Below, piece after piece: positions 12,001 to 21,978 of a stretch of DNA of 64,000 nucleotides; position 1 is the stretch's first letter; each line of letters opens with the position of its first letter. The DNA is from Xiphias gladius (Eukaryota > Chordata > Actinopteri > Istiophoriformes > Xiphiidae), in NCBI RefSeq assembly GCF_016859285.1, contig NC_053416.1, positions 8,310,001-8,374,000 on the forward strand, read 5' to 3'. A program made the position numbers and the translations under genes. The notes under the pieces were generated by a model. That model was not told the DNA's origin and ran no database searches. It saw nothing but the letters and a program-made list of their open reading frames with translations.

Positions 12001-13879
12001 TGCTATGTCCTTACATGTGGTGACGTCTGCAGGCACCGATTTCTGTTCCCTCCTTGCTGTCTGCTCATTGAGCTGAGGCGATGGAGTATTGATTCCAGTT
12101 GAGTAAATGTCCTCATTTGTGAAGCCGGACTGATTGGATGCCATACTGCACCGTCTGTTCAGCACCTCAGGATGACCCTTCACCTGCCTGAAATCACCCC
12201 CTGTCTCTGATACACCAAGAGCACCACAGGGAGAAGAGAGTGCAGGCACATCCTCATCAGCAGTCAGCAAGGCTTCTGATGAGCTCTGTAGGTGTCCGGC
12301 TGAGGCTGAGCATGTAGGAGGAGCAAAGCCTTCTGTACAAGCAGAAATGTCTAGTTCCTTCCTCAGAACAACATCTTCATTTTGTAGTAATTCCAATCCT
12401 GTTGTCTCAGTAACTGGACAATCAAAATCCCTGTGGTATCCGTTTGCCTTTTCACCATCTGCCTGGGGTGCTGCGTGTTGGCCATTACTGACGGTGTTTA
12501 CAGCGCAATGCTCTGCCTGGCTGATAAGTGTGTCAGTAACACTTTGTGTCCCAGGACTGTCAAGTTCACTTGATCGCAGACGTTTGGTTGGGCGTTTAAT
12601 CAACTCTTCCTTTTCCAGTACCGAGGAATTTTTTCTTTTGTTCCCAACCGCGAGCTCCACAGGTTCCAAGCTAGCCAAAACATCTCCCAAGGACTGGCTG
12701 ACCAGAGGGAAAAGGCACTATGTGGGAATGGATGTAGAAAGGTTAAAACAAAAACCAAAAAAAACATGAAACATGGCTGTTCAGTTCAGTGTGTTTATGT
12801 GACAGAGGCACGGGAACTTACCTGTGGGTTTGTGCAGAGGGTGATTGACTCCTGGAGGTTGATGCGGTACGACCGCAGAGCATAGGTTGAGCCCTTCGAG
12901 GTACACCAGGGACAATGCTCCAGTGAAGCAGCTCTTTCCTGAACCTTTAAAAGACGAATGAAAAATGAAGTGACAAAAAAAACAAAAAAAAACAACTAAG
13001 AGTCAAGTCTGACCTCCACAAACTCAAGATATCTGACAGTTAAAAAACCATGCAAGGCTGGACAAAAAGCAAATCTTATTTTTATCTTACTTTCTTTTAA
13101 AAACCAACTTCACTTTTTCCAGCATCTCTTTCATCCACCAGCCACTGTCAGCATAATTCATTGTCTTATTCTTCCAATAACATTGTAATACTCATGCATC
13201 AGTAAATTGGGGAGATTTTACTTGATTTACCTTGAGGAAGTGGAGCATACAAGTAAGCATAAGAACTGCCGAAAAGTTACTGTCAGGTAAAATGTATGCT
13301 TTAATGTTTGTTTTTTAGCTGTGGCCTCAGATTTCAGCTCATCAGTACCAGTGAGCAGCAGTTTAGTGAGACAGAGTGGCACATGTGACCTGGAATTTTA
13401 GAGGCTCGGTAGATGTCAATACGTATAAAAATACATGAAAAATAAAAGAAATTAATAGTAAAACATTCTTTTCTTTCAAATAAACACTTAAAGTAAAAAC
13501 ATATTTCAACATTTTCATTCAACCTTTCTCATAAAACAATATACAATACACATAACAATCTTTGACTCTCCACATCATTCTAGGCTTCAAGCCAACCAAA
13601 AATCTTTCGCCTTTTACTACCAAAGATTTCCATTTGTGTTTTTTTTTTCTCTTGTTTAATTTGGATTGGTACTGCCCAGTCACAGTATTTGTCAACTATA
13701 ATTCAGCTTTGCGCAAGTGACAACAGTGAGAGGAAAGCAGGAGCTCTACTGACTTTTCCCAAATACCCCGCCAGCGGTGAGGCCAAAGCCCCCAAACCAG
13801 TGTCTTCACCAGTCATTGGCAAACCACTGCTGCTCTTCTCGTCCACAGCTGCCCGGTGCCATTCAAAAAATATCACCAT
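4239..13879 (-). CDS. uspl1: SUMO-specific isopeptidase USPL1 (whole gene, 8 coding exons)
   Basis: USPL1 removes SUMO from proteins and works in Cajal bodies, where it supports snRNA transcription. The minus-strand coding exons are 13879-13754, 12944-12822, 12717-11739, 11618-11508, 9901-9772, 8487-8362, 7068-6908 and 6073-4239. All junctions are GT-AG, all phases join, and the total is 3591 nt (1196 aa plus stop; human is about 1092 aa). An N-terminal Cys knuckle (C53, C56, C79, C84) is followed by a long low-complexity linker. The protease domain then has catalytic C358 in NLCWLDSLL, zinc-type pairs C480/C483 and C516/C519, H576 in HFVTW, and D592 in YDDLK, with H-to-D spacing equal to human. 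An RG tract (803-816) and a basic helix (1052-1072) follow. It is divergent from hmgb1, as in other vertebrates. Identity is very secure; the exact start is less so. Confidence 0.95.
6074..6907 (-). other. uspl1: uspl1 intron 7
   Basis: This is an AT-rich intron. It contains an (AAT)n microsatellite at about 6181-6206. No other feature was recognised. Confidence 0.85.
6908..7068 (-). CDS. uspl1: uspl1 coding exon 7 (catalytic His exon)
   Basis: This 161-nt exon encodes SVPPVFVLHFVEGLPDNDVK and then a block ending LKHFVTWICNSDG. Human has VSPIFMLHFVEGLP and NHFITWILDADG. H576 is the predicted catalytic histidine. The acceptor is TGCTTAG|TG and the donor is GACG|GTAGGT. Confidence 0.95.
7069..8361 (-). 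other. uspl1: uspl1 intron 6 with transposon relic
   Basis: The intron holds a poly(T) run at 7176-7196 and, from about 7517, a decayed Tc1-like transposon described separately. Nothing else was recognised. Confidence 0.85.
7517..8160 (-). mobile_element. Tc1/mariner-like transposon relic with broken transposase
   Basis: The minus-strand frame at 7887-7522 reads like the C-terminal half of a Tc1-type DDE transposase: WHLQQDNDPKQ (second catalytic Asp) and SPDLNHSENLWLDLKHDV (Tc1 motif SPDLNPIENLW, third catalytic acid). It lacks the N-terminal DNA-binding part and the first Asp, so it cannot be active. The right end, near GGGTCCCAAACGTTTGCAT (about 8130-8148), resembles the terminal phrase of related fish elements. 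The ends are approximate. It sits in a uspl1 intron in the same orientation as the gene. Confidence 0.8.
8362..8487 (-). CDS. uspl1: uspl1 coding exon 6
   Basis: This 126-nt exon is too broken by neighbouring stops to stand out as an open frame, but translates to LMKTLPTFTNIVPDWRPLHA followed by VHSAPCNVCCKKNQRRTMTLE. This matches human LVTFTNVIPEWHPLNAAHFG and PCNNC...RKMVLE. C516 and C519 are the second zinc-type pair. The acceptor is TTTCAG|GC and the donor is GAGAG|GTGAGA. Phases fit both neighbours. Confidence 0.92.
8488..9771 (-). other. uspl1: uspl1 intron 5
   Basis: The intron contains a short perfect palindrome (8656-8674) and a dispersed repeat at about 8880-9130. No further gene was recognised. 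Confidence 0.8.
8880..9130 (-). repeat. Dispersed repeat, GATTAATCG family copy 1
   Basis: The segment has the order CTTAATTAGTTGAGTAACAG, GATAATCATTTGAG, GTCTGACAAAATAAGCAAT and GATGTTACCTTGGGC. This parallels 42822-43116, 59735-60058 and 56018-56225, and a very common teleost repeat whose ends begin GGGCTGCAAC. It is probably a non-autonomous DNA element. Confidence 0.6.
9772..9901 (-). CDS. uspl1: uspl1 coding exon 5
   Basis: This 130-nt exon encodes QRETPVFAMPLLLGMDSWVE followed by PLFQSTFHWEFKCSECKAAS. It matches the human segment ESPVFAFPLLLKLETHIEKL. C480 and C483 form the first zinc-type pair. The acceptor is TTTCAG|GT and the donor is GAAAC|GTACGT, ending in phase 2. Confidence 0.93.
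9902..11507 (-). other. uspl1: uspl1 intron 4
   Basis: This 1.6-kb AT-rich intron contains no recognisable exon, RNA gene or transposon. Open frames here, such as 10020-10262 (+), lack any known motif. Confidence 0.75.
11508..11618 (-). CDS. uspl1: uspl1 coding exon 4
   Basis: This 111-nt exon encodes DGVVKVPNHVLQKANADLEN...FKLLQPKLHCKLG. The end matches human LQPQLRCTLG. The acceptor is GTCTAG|AT and the donor is TTGG|GTAAGC. It enters and leaves in phase 1. Confidence 0.92.
11739..12717 (-). CDS. uspl1: uspl1 coding exon 3 (catalytic Cys exon)
   Basis: The large 979-nt exon opens with CLFPLVSQSL, matching human CIYPLGSKSL, after acceptor ACATAG. A long Ser/Glu/Thr-rich region with a basic patch (KRPTKRLRSS) precedes the start of the protease domain, QLFWSNSNNLCWLDSLLAAL, where C358 is the predicted nucleophile. 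The donor AGAG|GTAAGT leaves phase 1. The linker is longer than in human, placing the Cys about 120 residues later. Confidence 0.93.
12822..12944 (-). CDS. uspl1: uspl1 coding exon 2
   Basis: The 41 codons include EHCPWCTSKG and LRSYRINLQESITLC, matching human DEYCPACREKG and LKTYRISFQESIFLC. The acceptor is most likely TTAAAG|GTTCAG at 12944. A second AG six bases on (exon from 12938) would also keep the frame and drop two residues. The donor is CCACAG|GTAAGT, phase 0. Confidence 0.88.
12945..13753 (-). other. uspl1: uspl1 intron 1
   Basis: The intron lies between coding exons 1 and 2. It begins with a weak-looking GTCAGT donor and ends in a T-rich tract before TTTTAAAG. No other feature was recognised. 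Confidence 0.75.
13754..13879 (-). CDS. uspl1: uspl1 coding exon 1
   Basis: The exon has 42 codons. It contains GLPMTGEDTGLGALASPL followed by AGYLGK, which aligns with the human N-terminus (GLPVIGPGTDIG...GYLGK). The chosen ATG at 13879-13877 has a purine at -3 and G at +4. An in-frame TGA lies three codons upstream, so the frame cannot extend further within this exon. An internal in-frame ATG (the M of PMTGED) has a poor context. The donor is AAA|GTCAGT, phase 0. Alternative upstream splicing could give a different start. Confidence 0.8.
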
Positions 13880-15482
13880 GTCACTTCAAACTGGCACTTC
13901 CGAAGGAGCTGAGGAAAAATACAGCACCACATGGGGCATGTTACTCAAAGCTTACAAGTTATGAAGGTACAAGGAAATGCACTCCACATCAGGGTTGGAC
14001 CATGAGACAACAGAAATTTGTCAACCAAGATTTTTTAAAATTGTTTATAAAGTGGCAACTTTCCCTTTAAATATATCTGGTTATATTGCAGGAAATATTG
14101 CAAATCAATGAGCTACAAGCGGTTGGCAATATTACATTTACAGAATGTTTGCATCAATTTAATTTAGTACCTTGATTTATCAGGTATTCAACTCATTGTA
14201 TCAGCAAAAGTGCCATTCTCGCCTGTTTATTTATTTATTTATTTTTTATAAAAGGGCTACTAATTTATATTTCTGGAAAATTTACTCTATCATGATGTTC
14301 ACTCAATTGGCAGTTTATTAGAGAAACCTGCCTATAACTAATACAGTCTAATTTAACAGTTCTTCAATAAAGTCCATCTTTGCCAAGGTTTTTGTTTAAA
14401 CTGTTTTAAAGAGCTGCTGATTGATTCAACTTTATGATCACTTTGGAGGCTGTAATTTGTGCTGCTGTTGAATGGTATTGCATTAAGTGTTTCTGTGTAT
14501 TTCACCTCCATTGATTTAAAGACGATGGACAAAATTATAGGCACAACTATTAATATAAGGTAATACGATTCAACATCAGAGACTACATCCTCCAAAATGA
14601 TCATAAAATTGAATAAACACCTCTCTAAAACAGTTTGAACTAAAACTGAATATTAAAATCTCCTGAAGGTAGGATTTATTGTAGAGCTGTTGTATTACAC
14701 TGCAATAGTTTGGGCTAGATGAACATGTAAATGAACATCACAATATAGAATGATGTATATCAGGGTACTAGATTTTATTCATATTGCCCAACCCACTCAA
14801 TGATTGTCTAGAGTTTTGGTCCAATTTTATTTTTTTCATTTTGGAATGCTATGTTTGTAAAAAATCACATGGGTTCTTTTAAAATACCAGTTTTGATCAG
14901 AATCAATGATATTACAGGAAATACACCAGGATGCAAGCTGTTTCCTGGTAAGACAAAACTAGTCTAAAGACAGGTGCTTGCAGGCACACACGTGGGACTA
15001 TCAAGACAGCTACTGTTTACTCAGCTGAAGCACCGGAGATTTTGCATTTAACTATGAAAACAGAACTCAAAAAACGTCCTAATACATTACAAAATCATGT
15101 TCGGATTAGCGTTATATAATTTATTGTGAAACACTGGCAGTTAAGGGCAGTTAAGGGCAACATTAAGCATAAACACCTGAGTGGAGAATTAACTCTAAAG
15201 GCAAGTGCACTCAGCGTTAACTCCATTTAGGAGCAAAGAGCAAACACACACACGAACATAATACAAGGCATAACACCTATTTCTCACGATCCAGCTGATG
15301 CATTAACGCTATAATAGTCAATTGTGGATCCAATCAAATCCATTAACAAGCCTTCATGCACTAAACTATCATTCCCTGTACCTAGGGGCTAGCATGCTAA
15401 CACATTCGCCTAAAAACCCGGCGATTATTCCTGTCGCTGTTGACTTGTTTTCCCAGTTTTAGTGAATAAATATTACACATAC
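13880..15482 (-). other. Probable uspl1 5' UTR intron
   Basis: This AT-rich stretch lies between the first uspl1 coding exon and a GC-richer block near 15.5-15.8 kb. I see no coding exon or named repeat. A short tandem duplication, GGCAGTTAAG followed by GGCAGTTAAG, lies near 15138-15157. The assignment is by position only. Confidence 0.4.
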
Positions 15483-15790
15483 CGGAACCAAGGTTACATT
15501 ATAAGTGATATTACGTTGCTGGTCGATGAAATCCATCCACAGAAAGATGTATTTCTTACTGCCCGCCTGTGAAGTCAGTCCATGTGCATCGTTTTGTCAG
15601 TTCGTGTGACAAACGTTCTTTTTCCGCTCGCCGGCGGTTGTGCAGCGGCCTTTGTCTTCCCTCGTCTTGACGGACAATGGTTCCGCAGAGCCCCAGTAGG
15701 TCGCTTAAGTGAACTGCAGAAGCCTCGGAACAAGTTATTGTTCATGTTGGTTCTGTACAGCAGGTTTGCACGGTTCCGCCCGTGAAACCA
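15483..15790 (-). promoter_or_regulatory. uspl1: Putative uspl1 promoter and 5' UTR exon
   Basis: CpG dinucleotides become frequent here after an AT-rich stretch. On the minus strand a plausible donor TTCCG|GTATGT falls at 15483/15482. That would let a non-coding first exon join the first coding exon about 1.6 kb downstream. No TATA box was identified. Transcript evidence would be decisive. Confidence 0.4.
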
Positions 15791-17274
15791 CTGGGACTCG
15801 GTGGAAGTGCATTGTTTATGCAAGCGTTTATTCACGTTATAAATTATGATAGTCATTATTACTTAATAGTAGTAGGCCTGAGTAATTATTACTATTTCTT
15901 GTATTCAGAGGCATATTCTTGGAAGAAGAATATACACTTGCATTCCATTTTTTTGAAAGTGAAATATATAAACAGCTTAAAAGTAGGCTAAAAATGTAAC
16001 AGGTTCAACTGTAATTCTAATTTTCAATATTAAATAATTTCCAACTTAATTTTTAGTATGATTCATTTGGTAATAGTACCTTTATTAGATGATCTTTTTT
16101 ATTAGATGAGGATTTACCCATCTTTGATAATGGCATTGGCCATTACAAGTTATAACACACTTATTTTAAACTGATATGAATAAAGAGCACAAGTAACCTT
16201 ACAAAAAAAAAATAGTTTGATTATTAAAATTAAAACTGATTAGCCTTAATTTCTGTTCTAATATTTCAGATATTCTATCAGCAGTAAGTTACCTGAGTGC
16301 TAGCATGCATACATTGTTCTTTCATCCAGGCTGTAGTTTACTTGTCTGGTTTTGTAAGTAAGGGTGACTATTATTTATTTATTTGTTTTTGCAGACGGCA
16401 GACCTACTGTATGTGGCTCTGGGATAAGTAGAGGGGTGGAGTTGGTTGCATGGGGGTGGGATGGGGCTTACATATGCCCCTCACTCTGGCTCCATAACAC
16501 AGCCCAGCTCTTACATTTCCTGCTCTTGTATCCCTCAACCCACACACATACACATTCACAGACATGCACACACATTATCTTCCTCCACCCAATCCCGCCT
16601 CTTGCATGTGCCCTCCTCTCTTAAGCCCCTCCTGTATCTGCTGCTCTCCTGTCCTCTATTTTCCTCTTGATGACAAAATGAATTTGCATATTTTTCCCAG
16701 GGAGCGCTCATTAGAATGCATAAACCGGCCGCCTCCAAGCCTCATGAGCAGGCTATAGCTTTCTGCCGTGGCATCTCGTGGTGCAAAATGAGACACAGAC
16801 AGGCAGCATCACAGGCAGACATGTGGCCTGAGTCTGGGTTGTGATTGGCATTTGGAATCAGTTCACCCTTCCCATTCTTAATTCAAGGATAAGAATAAAC
16901 TCTGTGTCAGCCATTTTTCTTTGTTTCTTTATTAGCTGCTAAGCAGAAGCATATTTATTAGATACCCATTTCCTCATTAAATGTATATAGAAATAATAAC
17001 CATTTCTTAAGCACATATGATAAGATTATCTTCAGTGAGTATATGATGACCTTTTGCAAATCACAATGAACATGGCCATTTTGTTGATTTTAGCACCCCA
17101 CCCAACACACAGACAAGCCTCTAACATCAGATAATTACATTACCTCCACTTTGGGCAAAGTAAGCAAGTCATCTTGAGAAAGGCCCCTTTCACAGTCTGA
17201 AATCATTGTCCGGAAATTTCAGTAGGCTGGCCTACTCAAAGGATTCTCATTTCTCCTCTTTTTATATCTGAAAG

Positions 17275-17361
17275 TTTTGCCTAATGGTGGCGCTAGAGCT
17301 CAGGTCACTAGGTCATAAAAAGATCGGAATTTTACCTCATGGAAATGTGAATCTAAACAGC
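17275..17361 (+). repeat. Dispersed repeat with GGTGGCGCTAGAG, unit 1
   Basis: The unit reads TTTTGCCTAATGGTGGCGCT, then AGAGCTCAGGTCACTAGGTCA. It matches a second unit about 300 bp to the right and a degenerate relative near 38071. I recognise it as a common teleost repeat, but the family is unnamed here. Confidence 0.6.
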
Positions 17362-17577
17362 AACATACTTATGCTCAGTTCTTCTAATATTATAATAATA
17401 ATAGTAGTAGTAATAATAAATAGGTGGAACCCTTAGTTATACTCCATTATACTAGTATAATATATGGCACACAGCAAGTTTCATATGTGTACATATATGT
17501 ATATGTGAGTTACGAGTCAGGAGATACCATAAAACCACTGTTTATGGGAGACACAATCACTAAATAAAATTCTAATC

Positions 17578-17661
17578 TTTGCCTGATGGTGGCGCTAGAG
17601 CAAGGTCAGAGGGTCACAAAACTCATTACGCTTCTTTTGAATAGCACGAATGTGCATGACA
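17578..17661 (+). repeat. Dispersed repeat with GGTGGCGCTAGAG, unit 2
   Basis: The unit has TTTGCCTGATGGTGGCGCTA, then GAGCAAGGTCAGAGGGTCA. It is the same orientation as unit 1 and aligns over at least 50 bases. The two may be parts of one longer element. Confidence 0.6.
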
Positions 17662-19202
17662 AATTTTATGCTTACATAACAAGATATCTTTTAATATCTG
17701 TTACTGATCAGACAAAACACACAATCACATGACCTTTTGGCACCTCTCGATAAAGCTAGTAATCCAAATTTTTCCGACTGTATAACAGCACAATAAAATG
17801 TGGTTTTAGAGTGTTGTTGAATTAGTATCAGATATAAATGACAGGGAAAAATGTGGAAAAACTATGAATACCTTATGTGATAAGACATATTATACATTCT
17901 GTATGATAATTTGTATGAAATGACCAAATAGAAGGTTACTGTATTTACTTTTACTGTATTAGTAATATATTAGTCATTCATCTGAAACAACACAACTGTC
18001 AAAAAAAAAAAAAATTATAAACTGCTTTAAAAGCCCTGATCTTTTTATATAATGTGGCTCGCAACAGTGGGTTGCATTAAAATGAATGGATTCTTCACTG
18101 CTGTCTCTTTCCCATTTAAGTATATTGTGATTTAGGGCTTTAAATATTTTATTGCACAACAAGTTGTGTCTGGGGTTGGGAATAAAAAGCCCTCTGCAAT
18201 GATACTATCAAGCAGACCTGTTATATCTATGGGACCTGCAATTAGCAAAAACAGTTTGAATAAATTATTGCAAAACAATAGACCCACAAGCAATTCTTCA
18301 TGATCTCACCATTTTAAAAAAAAAGTTTCCTGTAGGTCTAAATTATTGTCTTCCTTCTGACTTTAAACTGCTTAATCCACTAACTCTGGCTTAAACTGAA
18401 CAGTAGCCCTTTGATCTCCTTAACTCTGCGTTGTAATTGGGCATGAGCACACTATCATCTTTCAATCAGCTACTGTATATGAAGCCTATCGAAATGAGGC
18501 AAAAAAAAAAAAAAAAAACATATTGGGCTGGGAAAAATAAAAAAAGGATGAATCTCGAAGCCTGGTATACATATTCAATACATTTACCATGGTTGTGATA
18601 TCTGTTGATCTTAATAGGGACTGCAGGCTCAAAAGTAAACATAGCTATAGCACCTAATGACTGCCTGCTAAAAGTGATTATTAAACACTGTGCTATAGCG
18701 AGCGTGAGGCCTTTTTCGCAACAATGGCTTGATAATTAAAATCACGGGGGGAAAAAACAAAGACAGTAATCAAAAGGCATAGCATTAGCTGGATTTGTTG
18801 TGATGTTTTCAGTCTAACTTTGAGCCAAATCCCTAAAAGCGTCACATCCAGTGCGATATGGGATGAGCAACCGCTTCTTGTGCCCTTTGCGTGTGAATAC
18901 GCGATGTTCTCCTTGTGCACTTTCGCAGGTATAATTTGCAAATAAGCTCACGTGTACTGCAGAGAACGCACACCGGAGCCGGTTGACGAAGAGCGGGGGA
19001 CGGCCCGCGCAACACAATCGCACGTTACTTTATAGCCGACTCGCTCACAGGCTGCGAGCGTCGTCTCATTCATTTAACTTGCCTACTGTACACTGTGCTC
19101 AACGTAGTGAATTCAATACTATGGCAAACACACTACACTACTACCAGCACCAGCACGCCGCACGGAAATGTTTTTGTATCCACGCGCCTCGGAAAACTTC
19201 GG

Positions 19203-19330
19203 TGACGTTTCACAAAAGACAACCAATCGGACTTCGTCTTCTATTAGGACAATGAAAAGCCTCCGACCAATCGGAGGGGCGCCAGACTGGGCGCTGGCCA
19301 ATGGCGACCGAGCCCCGCCGAGAGCAATGT
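19203..19330 (+). promoter_or_regulatory. hmgb1: hmgb1 core promoter with three CCAAT boxes
   Basis: Three forward CCAAT boxes lie at 19223-19227, 19267-19271 and 19298-19302, two of them within ACCAATCGG. A CRE-like TGACGTTT is at 19203. The region is GC-rich and has no TATA box. Clustered CCAAT boxes are classic NF-Y sites of strong ubiquitous promoters, which fits hmgb1. It lies immediately upstream of the inferred exon 1. Confidence 0.75.
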
Positions 19331-19421
19331 TAGAGAGCTGAAGACTGAAGACATTGCGTATCGCCTGTGTTCCCTCATACACAGCCATTGCAGAGCATTG
19401 AGATCCAGCTATAGTCCCTCG
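19331..19421 (+). other. hmgb1: hmgb1 non-coding exon 1 (5' UTR)
   Basis: The sequence ends in CCCTCG|GTAAGT, a consensus donor, at 19421/19422, just downstream of the CCAAT cluster. Vertebrate HMGB1 genes begin with a non-coding exon and have the ATG in exon 2, which fits. The 5' end is approximate because the transcription start cannot be read. Confidence 0.7.
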
Positions 19422-21011
19422 GTAAGTATCAAACACACACGAACATTTTAAGTATCCTTAATGATGAGAACGACGATAACATTCATAAATATCCTACGTG
19501 CGTGTTATCCACGATCGGGTGTGAAACATTTTGCCGCTTGTGAAGAATTTTATTGCGGGGAACGTCCAAAAAACAACAACAAAAAAAAAAATAAATAGCC
19601 GGCGCTAAGCAGGTAACGTTACATTACTCTGCCTGGGAGTGTGGGAGAGACGCTCTGTAAAAAGGAAGAAATGAATATTAACCTTGACCAAATTCGACGA
19701 AAATGGACGATTTCGCCAAATACGAATAATTTTGTATATTACTGTCGTGTCGTTTATACAAAATGGAGTCGAATCAAACGGTAGTTATCGCGTAAAAATT
19801 CAGGAATGTCTAGCGGACAGCACGGTTAGCGACAATGGTAGAAGACTCACCGTTAGCTAGCCATTGGCATTGCAGTGCTTTGCGAAGCTGAATGCCTGTC
19901 ATGTGAAGGCTAGGAAGCGTGCGGGTTTTGATACAAACATTAAAATTTGCACAAACACAAGAAAAAGAGAGACCGTCTCAAAATATACACAGACGTATGT
20001 TTGTTTGCCACAATTCACCCGACAAGACGATGTAAAAATTACCTCACGGTCTGCGCTTTACTGTAATGGCTGACTGTATTCGCATAGGAAACAAGGCAGC
20101 GAGGCAAATGGGAAGCCAGTGACAGAGGCGCAGTTCGCTTCAACTTTTTCTAACCGTGTTTTCTCGGGAAACAAACCCGTAACTATAACATGTAACGACG
20201 GCAAAATAAAGTTCAATCTTTCGCGATTCCAACGACACCATTGTGAGATTTTTCCGATGCTCGCAAAACCTTTAAATCGGGGGTTGAAGTGAAGTGGTGG
20301 CCGCGGTCGCTCTGCCCTCTATTGCATGCAGTGCAATGGCTGTGCGCTGACACAAAGAGAAGGAGCCATATTCTCCATGTTAGTGGATGAAGACGAGCGG
20401 CCATTAGGAGCTCATAGAAACCAAGTCAGTAGCACAGCCCGCTCATAGACACAGTACAGACCCAATGTATTACTATACAAGGCGGCTAGTGCAATAGGAA
20501 TCAATCGGGGAAATATTTTGTCAAGATCGCCGGCTTTCTAAACGTATTTGTCGTGTTGCAAAGCGAACTGGGAGGCGGGAGGAGACATTTGAGGGGGACT
20601 TTCTTTCATGAAGAAGGCATTCTCACAAAATGGAAGAAGAAATATTGCCGTCGTTGTTGACCTCCTTTTCCTCAACGAGAGCCTATGCGCCATTACTACT
20701 TCGGTCGACGCAGCTTACTTGGGAGTTACAGTAGCATTTAATAGGAAAATGTAAAGGAAAAAATGACGAGTTTTAAACACATTTGCAAATTATATGGAAT
20801 TATTTCCAGAACAAAGAAAGGGAAGACTGATAAGAGATGATTGTTAAATCATGTCGAGTAGCAGTTTTTAGTCTTATATTTTCAATAAATACGTCTTTAT
20901 ATATAATTTGTGTCTTTTCTGTGTCAAAGTTAACTGCTTGTTGAAAACATGAGCATGAATGAATCGGGGGTTTCCTGAAGGCCTATTCTTATTGCAGATG
21001 AGGTTTGGGGC

Positions 21012-21049
<38 letters not shown>

Positions 21050-21817
21050 CTCCAAAAACACGAGTCATGTTTTATTTTTTTTTTAGGCCAAGTCCACTGT
21101 TACAGTCCCACAGAGGGCTATGGTTTATGTTATGCAGTTGAACTCAGGCAACTTTTGCAGTTACATGTGGAAGTGGCCGGAAAGTGTATCGCTGCAAAAA
21201 AAAAAAAAAAAATATGTATGGATGTTTGTTTGATTTCTTTCTTGGATCCCTAGCGATGTGTTTAGTCGGTTGTAAACCAACATAATGGGAGCTGACCACG
21301 GACCACCGAGTTGTATGTAAAGGCCACCGTACAGATTGCATCAATAAATAAAGTCATTTTCATCGCATCGGCTCCGTCTACGCTGACCGGTTTTATTTTA
21401 GGGGACTGCGTTCACGGGTCCCAGCTCGGTGCAGTTTGACAGCAGCGAGGGCGGGTCACTCAAGTAGTGCTATCCATACTAGTGGTCAATGGAGAGAAAT
21501 AAAAGACGTGCTCATTGTGTAGTAGGGAGGAGTATGGGTGCGTAAGGAGAGTAAACACAAACATGTCTTACTGAATTTACGTGATTTTAATTATCTAAAT
21601 TTAGAATTATGTTTTGTAAGGATAATTAATTGACATAACCATACATTTTCAGAAGGCCACTTTCTGCATGATGTTTTTGAAGCATTTGGGGCTTAGAATT
21701 AAGGCCATTTATCACAGCCAGTTATCCACTTACTGCACCAAGTAATAAAATTAATATCATTTTTTTGAATATCTGTGCAGTCGCACAGCTAATTTGTATT
21801 GAAACATTTGTTTTTAG
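19422..21817 (+). other. hmgb1: hmgb1 intron 1
   Basis: This 2.4-kb intron is CpG-rich in its first kilobase, which is typical downstream of a strong promoter. It contains a poly(T) run of about 35 bases at 21015-21049 and an A-run near 21197-21212. No coding exon was recognised. Confidence 0.8.
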
Positions 21818-21831
21818 ATACTGCCATAAGG

Positions 21832-21978
21832 ATGGGGAAAGATCCAACCAAGCCAAGGGGGAAGATGTCCTCCTATGCATATTTTGTGCAGACCTGTCGG
21901 GAGGAGCACAAGAAGAAGCACCCCGATGCTTCCGTTAACTTTGCTGAGTTCTCCAAGAAGTGCTCCGAGCGATGGAAG
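21832..21978 (+). CDS. hmgb1: hmgb1 coding exon 1 (exon 2 of the gene)
   Basis: The exon begins at 21818 after TTTTTAG and the ATG is at 21832. An in-frame ATG at 21799 lies in the intron, so it is not used. The 49 codons cover the first two thirds of box A, ending KKCSERWK at donor AAG|GTAGGA, phase 0, the same position as in human. Confidence 0.96.

Larger units (their letters stand above)
15791..19202. other. Intergenic region between divergent uspl1 and hmgb1
   Basis: No coding exon was recognised. It holds (CA)-rich DNA near 16545-16575, two copies of a TGGTGGCGCTAGAG-containing repeat (about 17275 and 17578), an (AAT)n tract near 17391-17420 and poly(A) runs near 18000 and 18500. A denser block at 16640-16870 is reported as a possible conserved non-coding element. 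CpGs increase again from about 18.69 kb towards the hmgb1 promoter. Confidence 0.6.

Noticed and set aside
11635..12690. 351-codon frame taken as a complete uspl1 protein starting at 12690
   Set aside because: The apparent first codon is TTG (Leu) inside exon 3; the exon starts at 12717 by splice site and human alignment, and the frame runs past the true donor at 11739.
12347..12769. 140-codon plus-strand frame opposite uspl1 exon 3
   Set aside because: Antisense shadow of a confirmed coding exon.
13689..14070. Two overlapping plus-strand frames of 91 and 97 codons
   Set aside because: They are shadows of uspl1 coding exon 1 on the other strand.
21799..21831. Upstream in-frame ATG extending HMGB1
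   Set aside because: It lies in intron 1, before the TTTTTAG acceptor at 21817, and adds residues absent from every HMGB1 I know.
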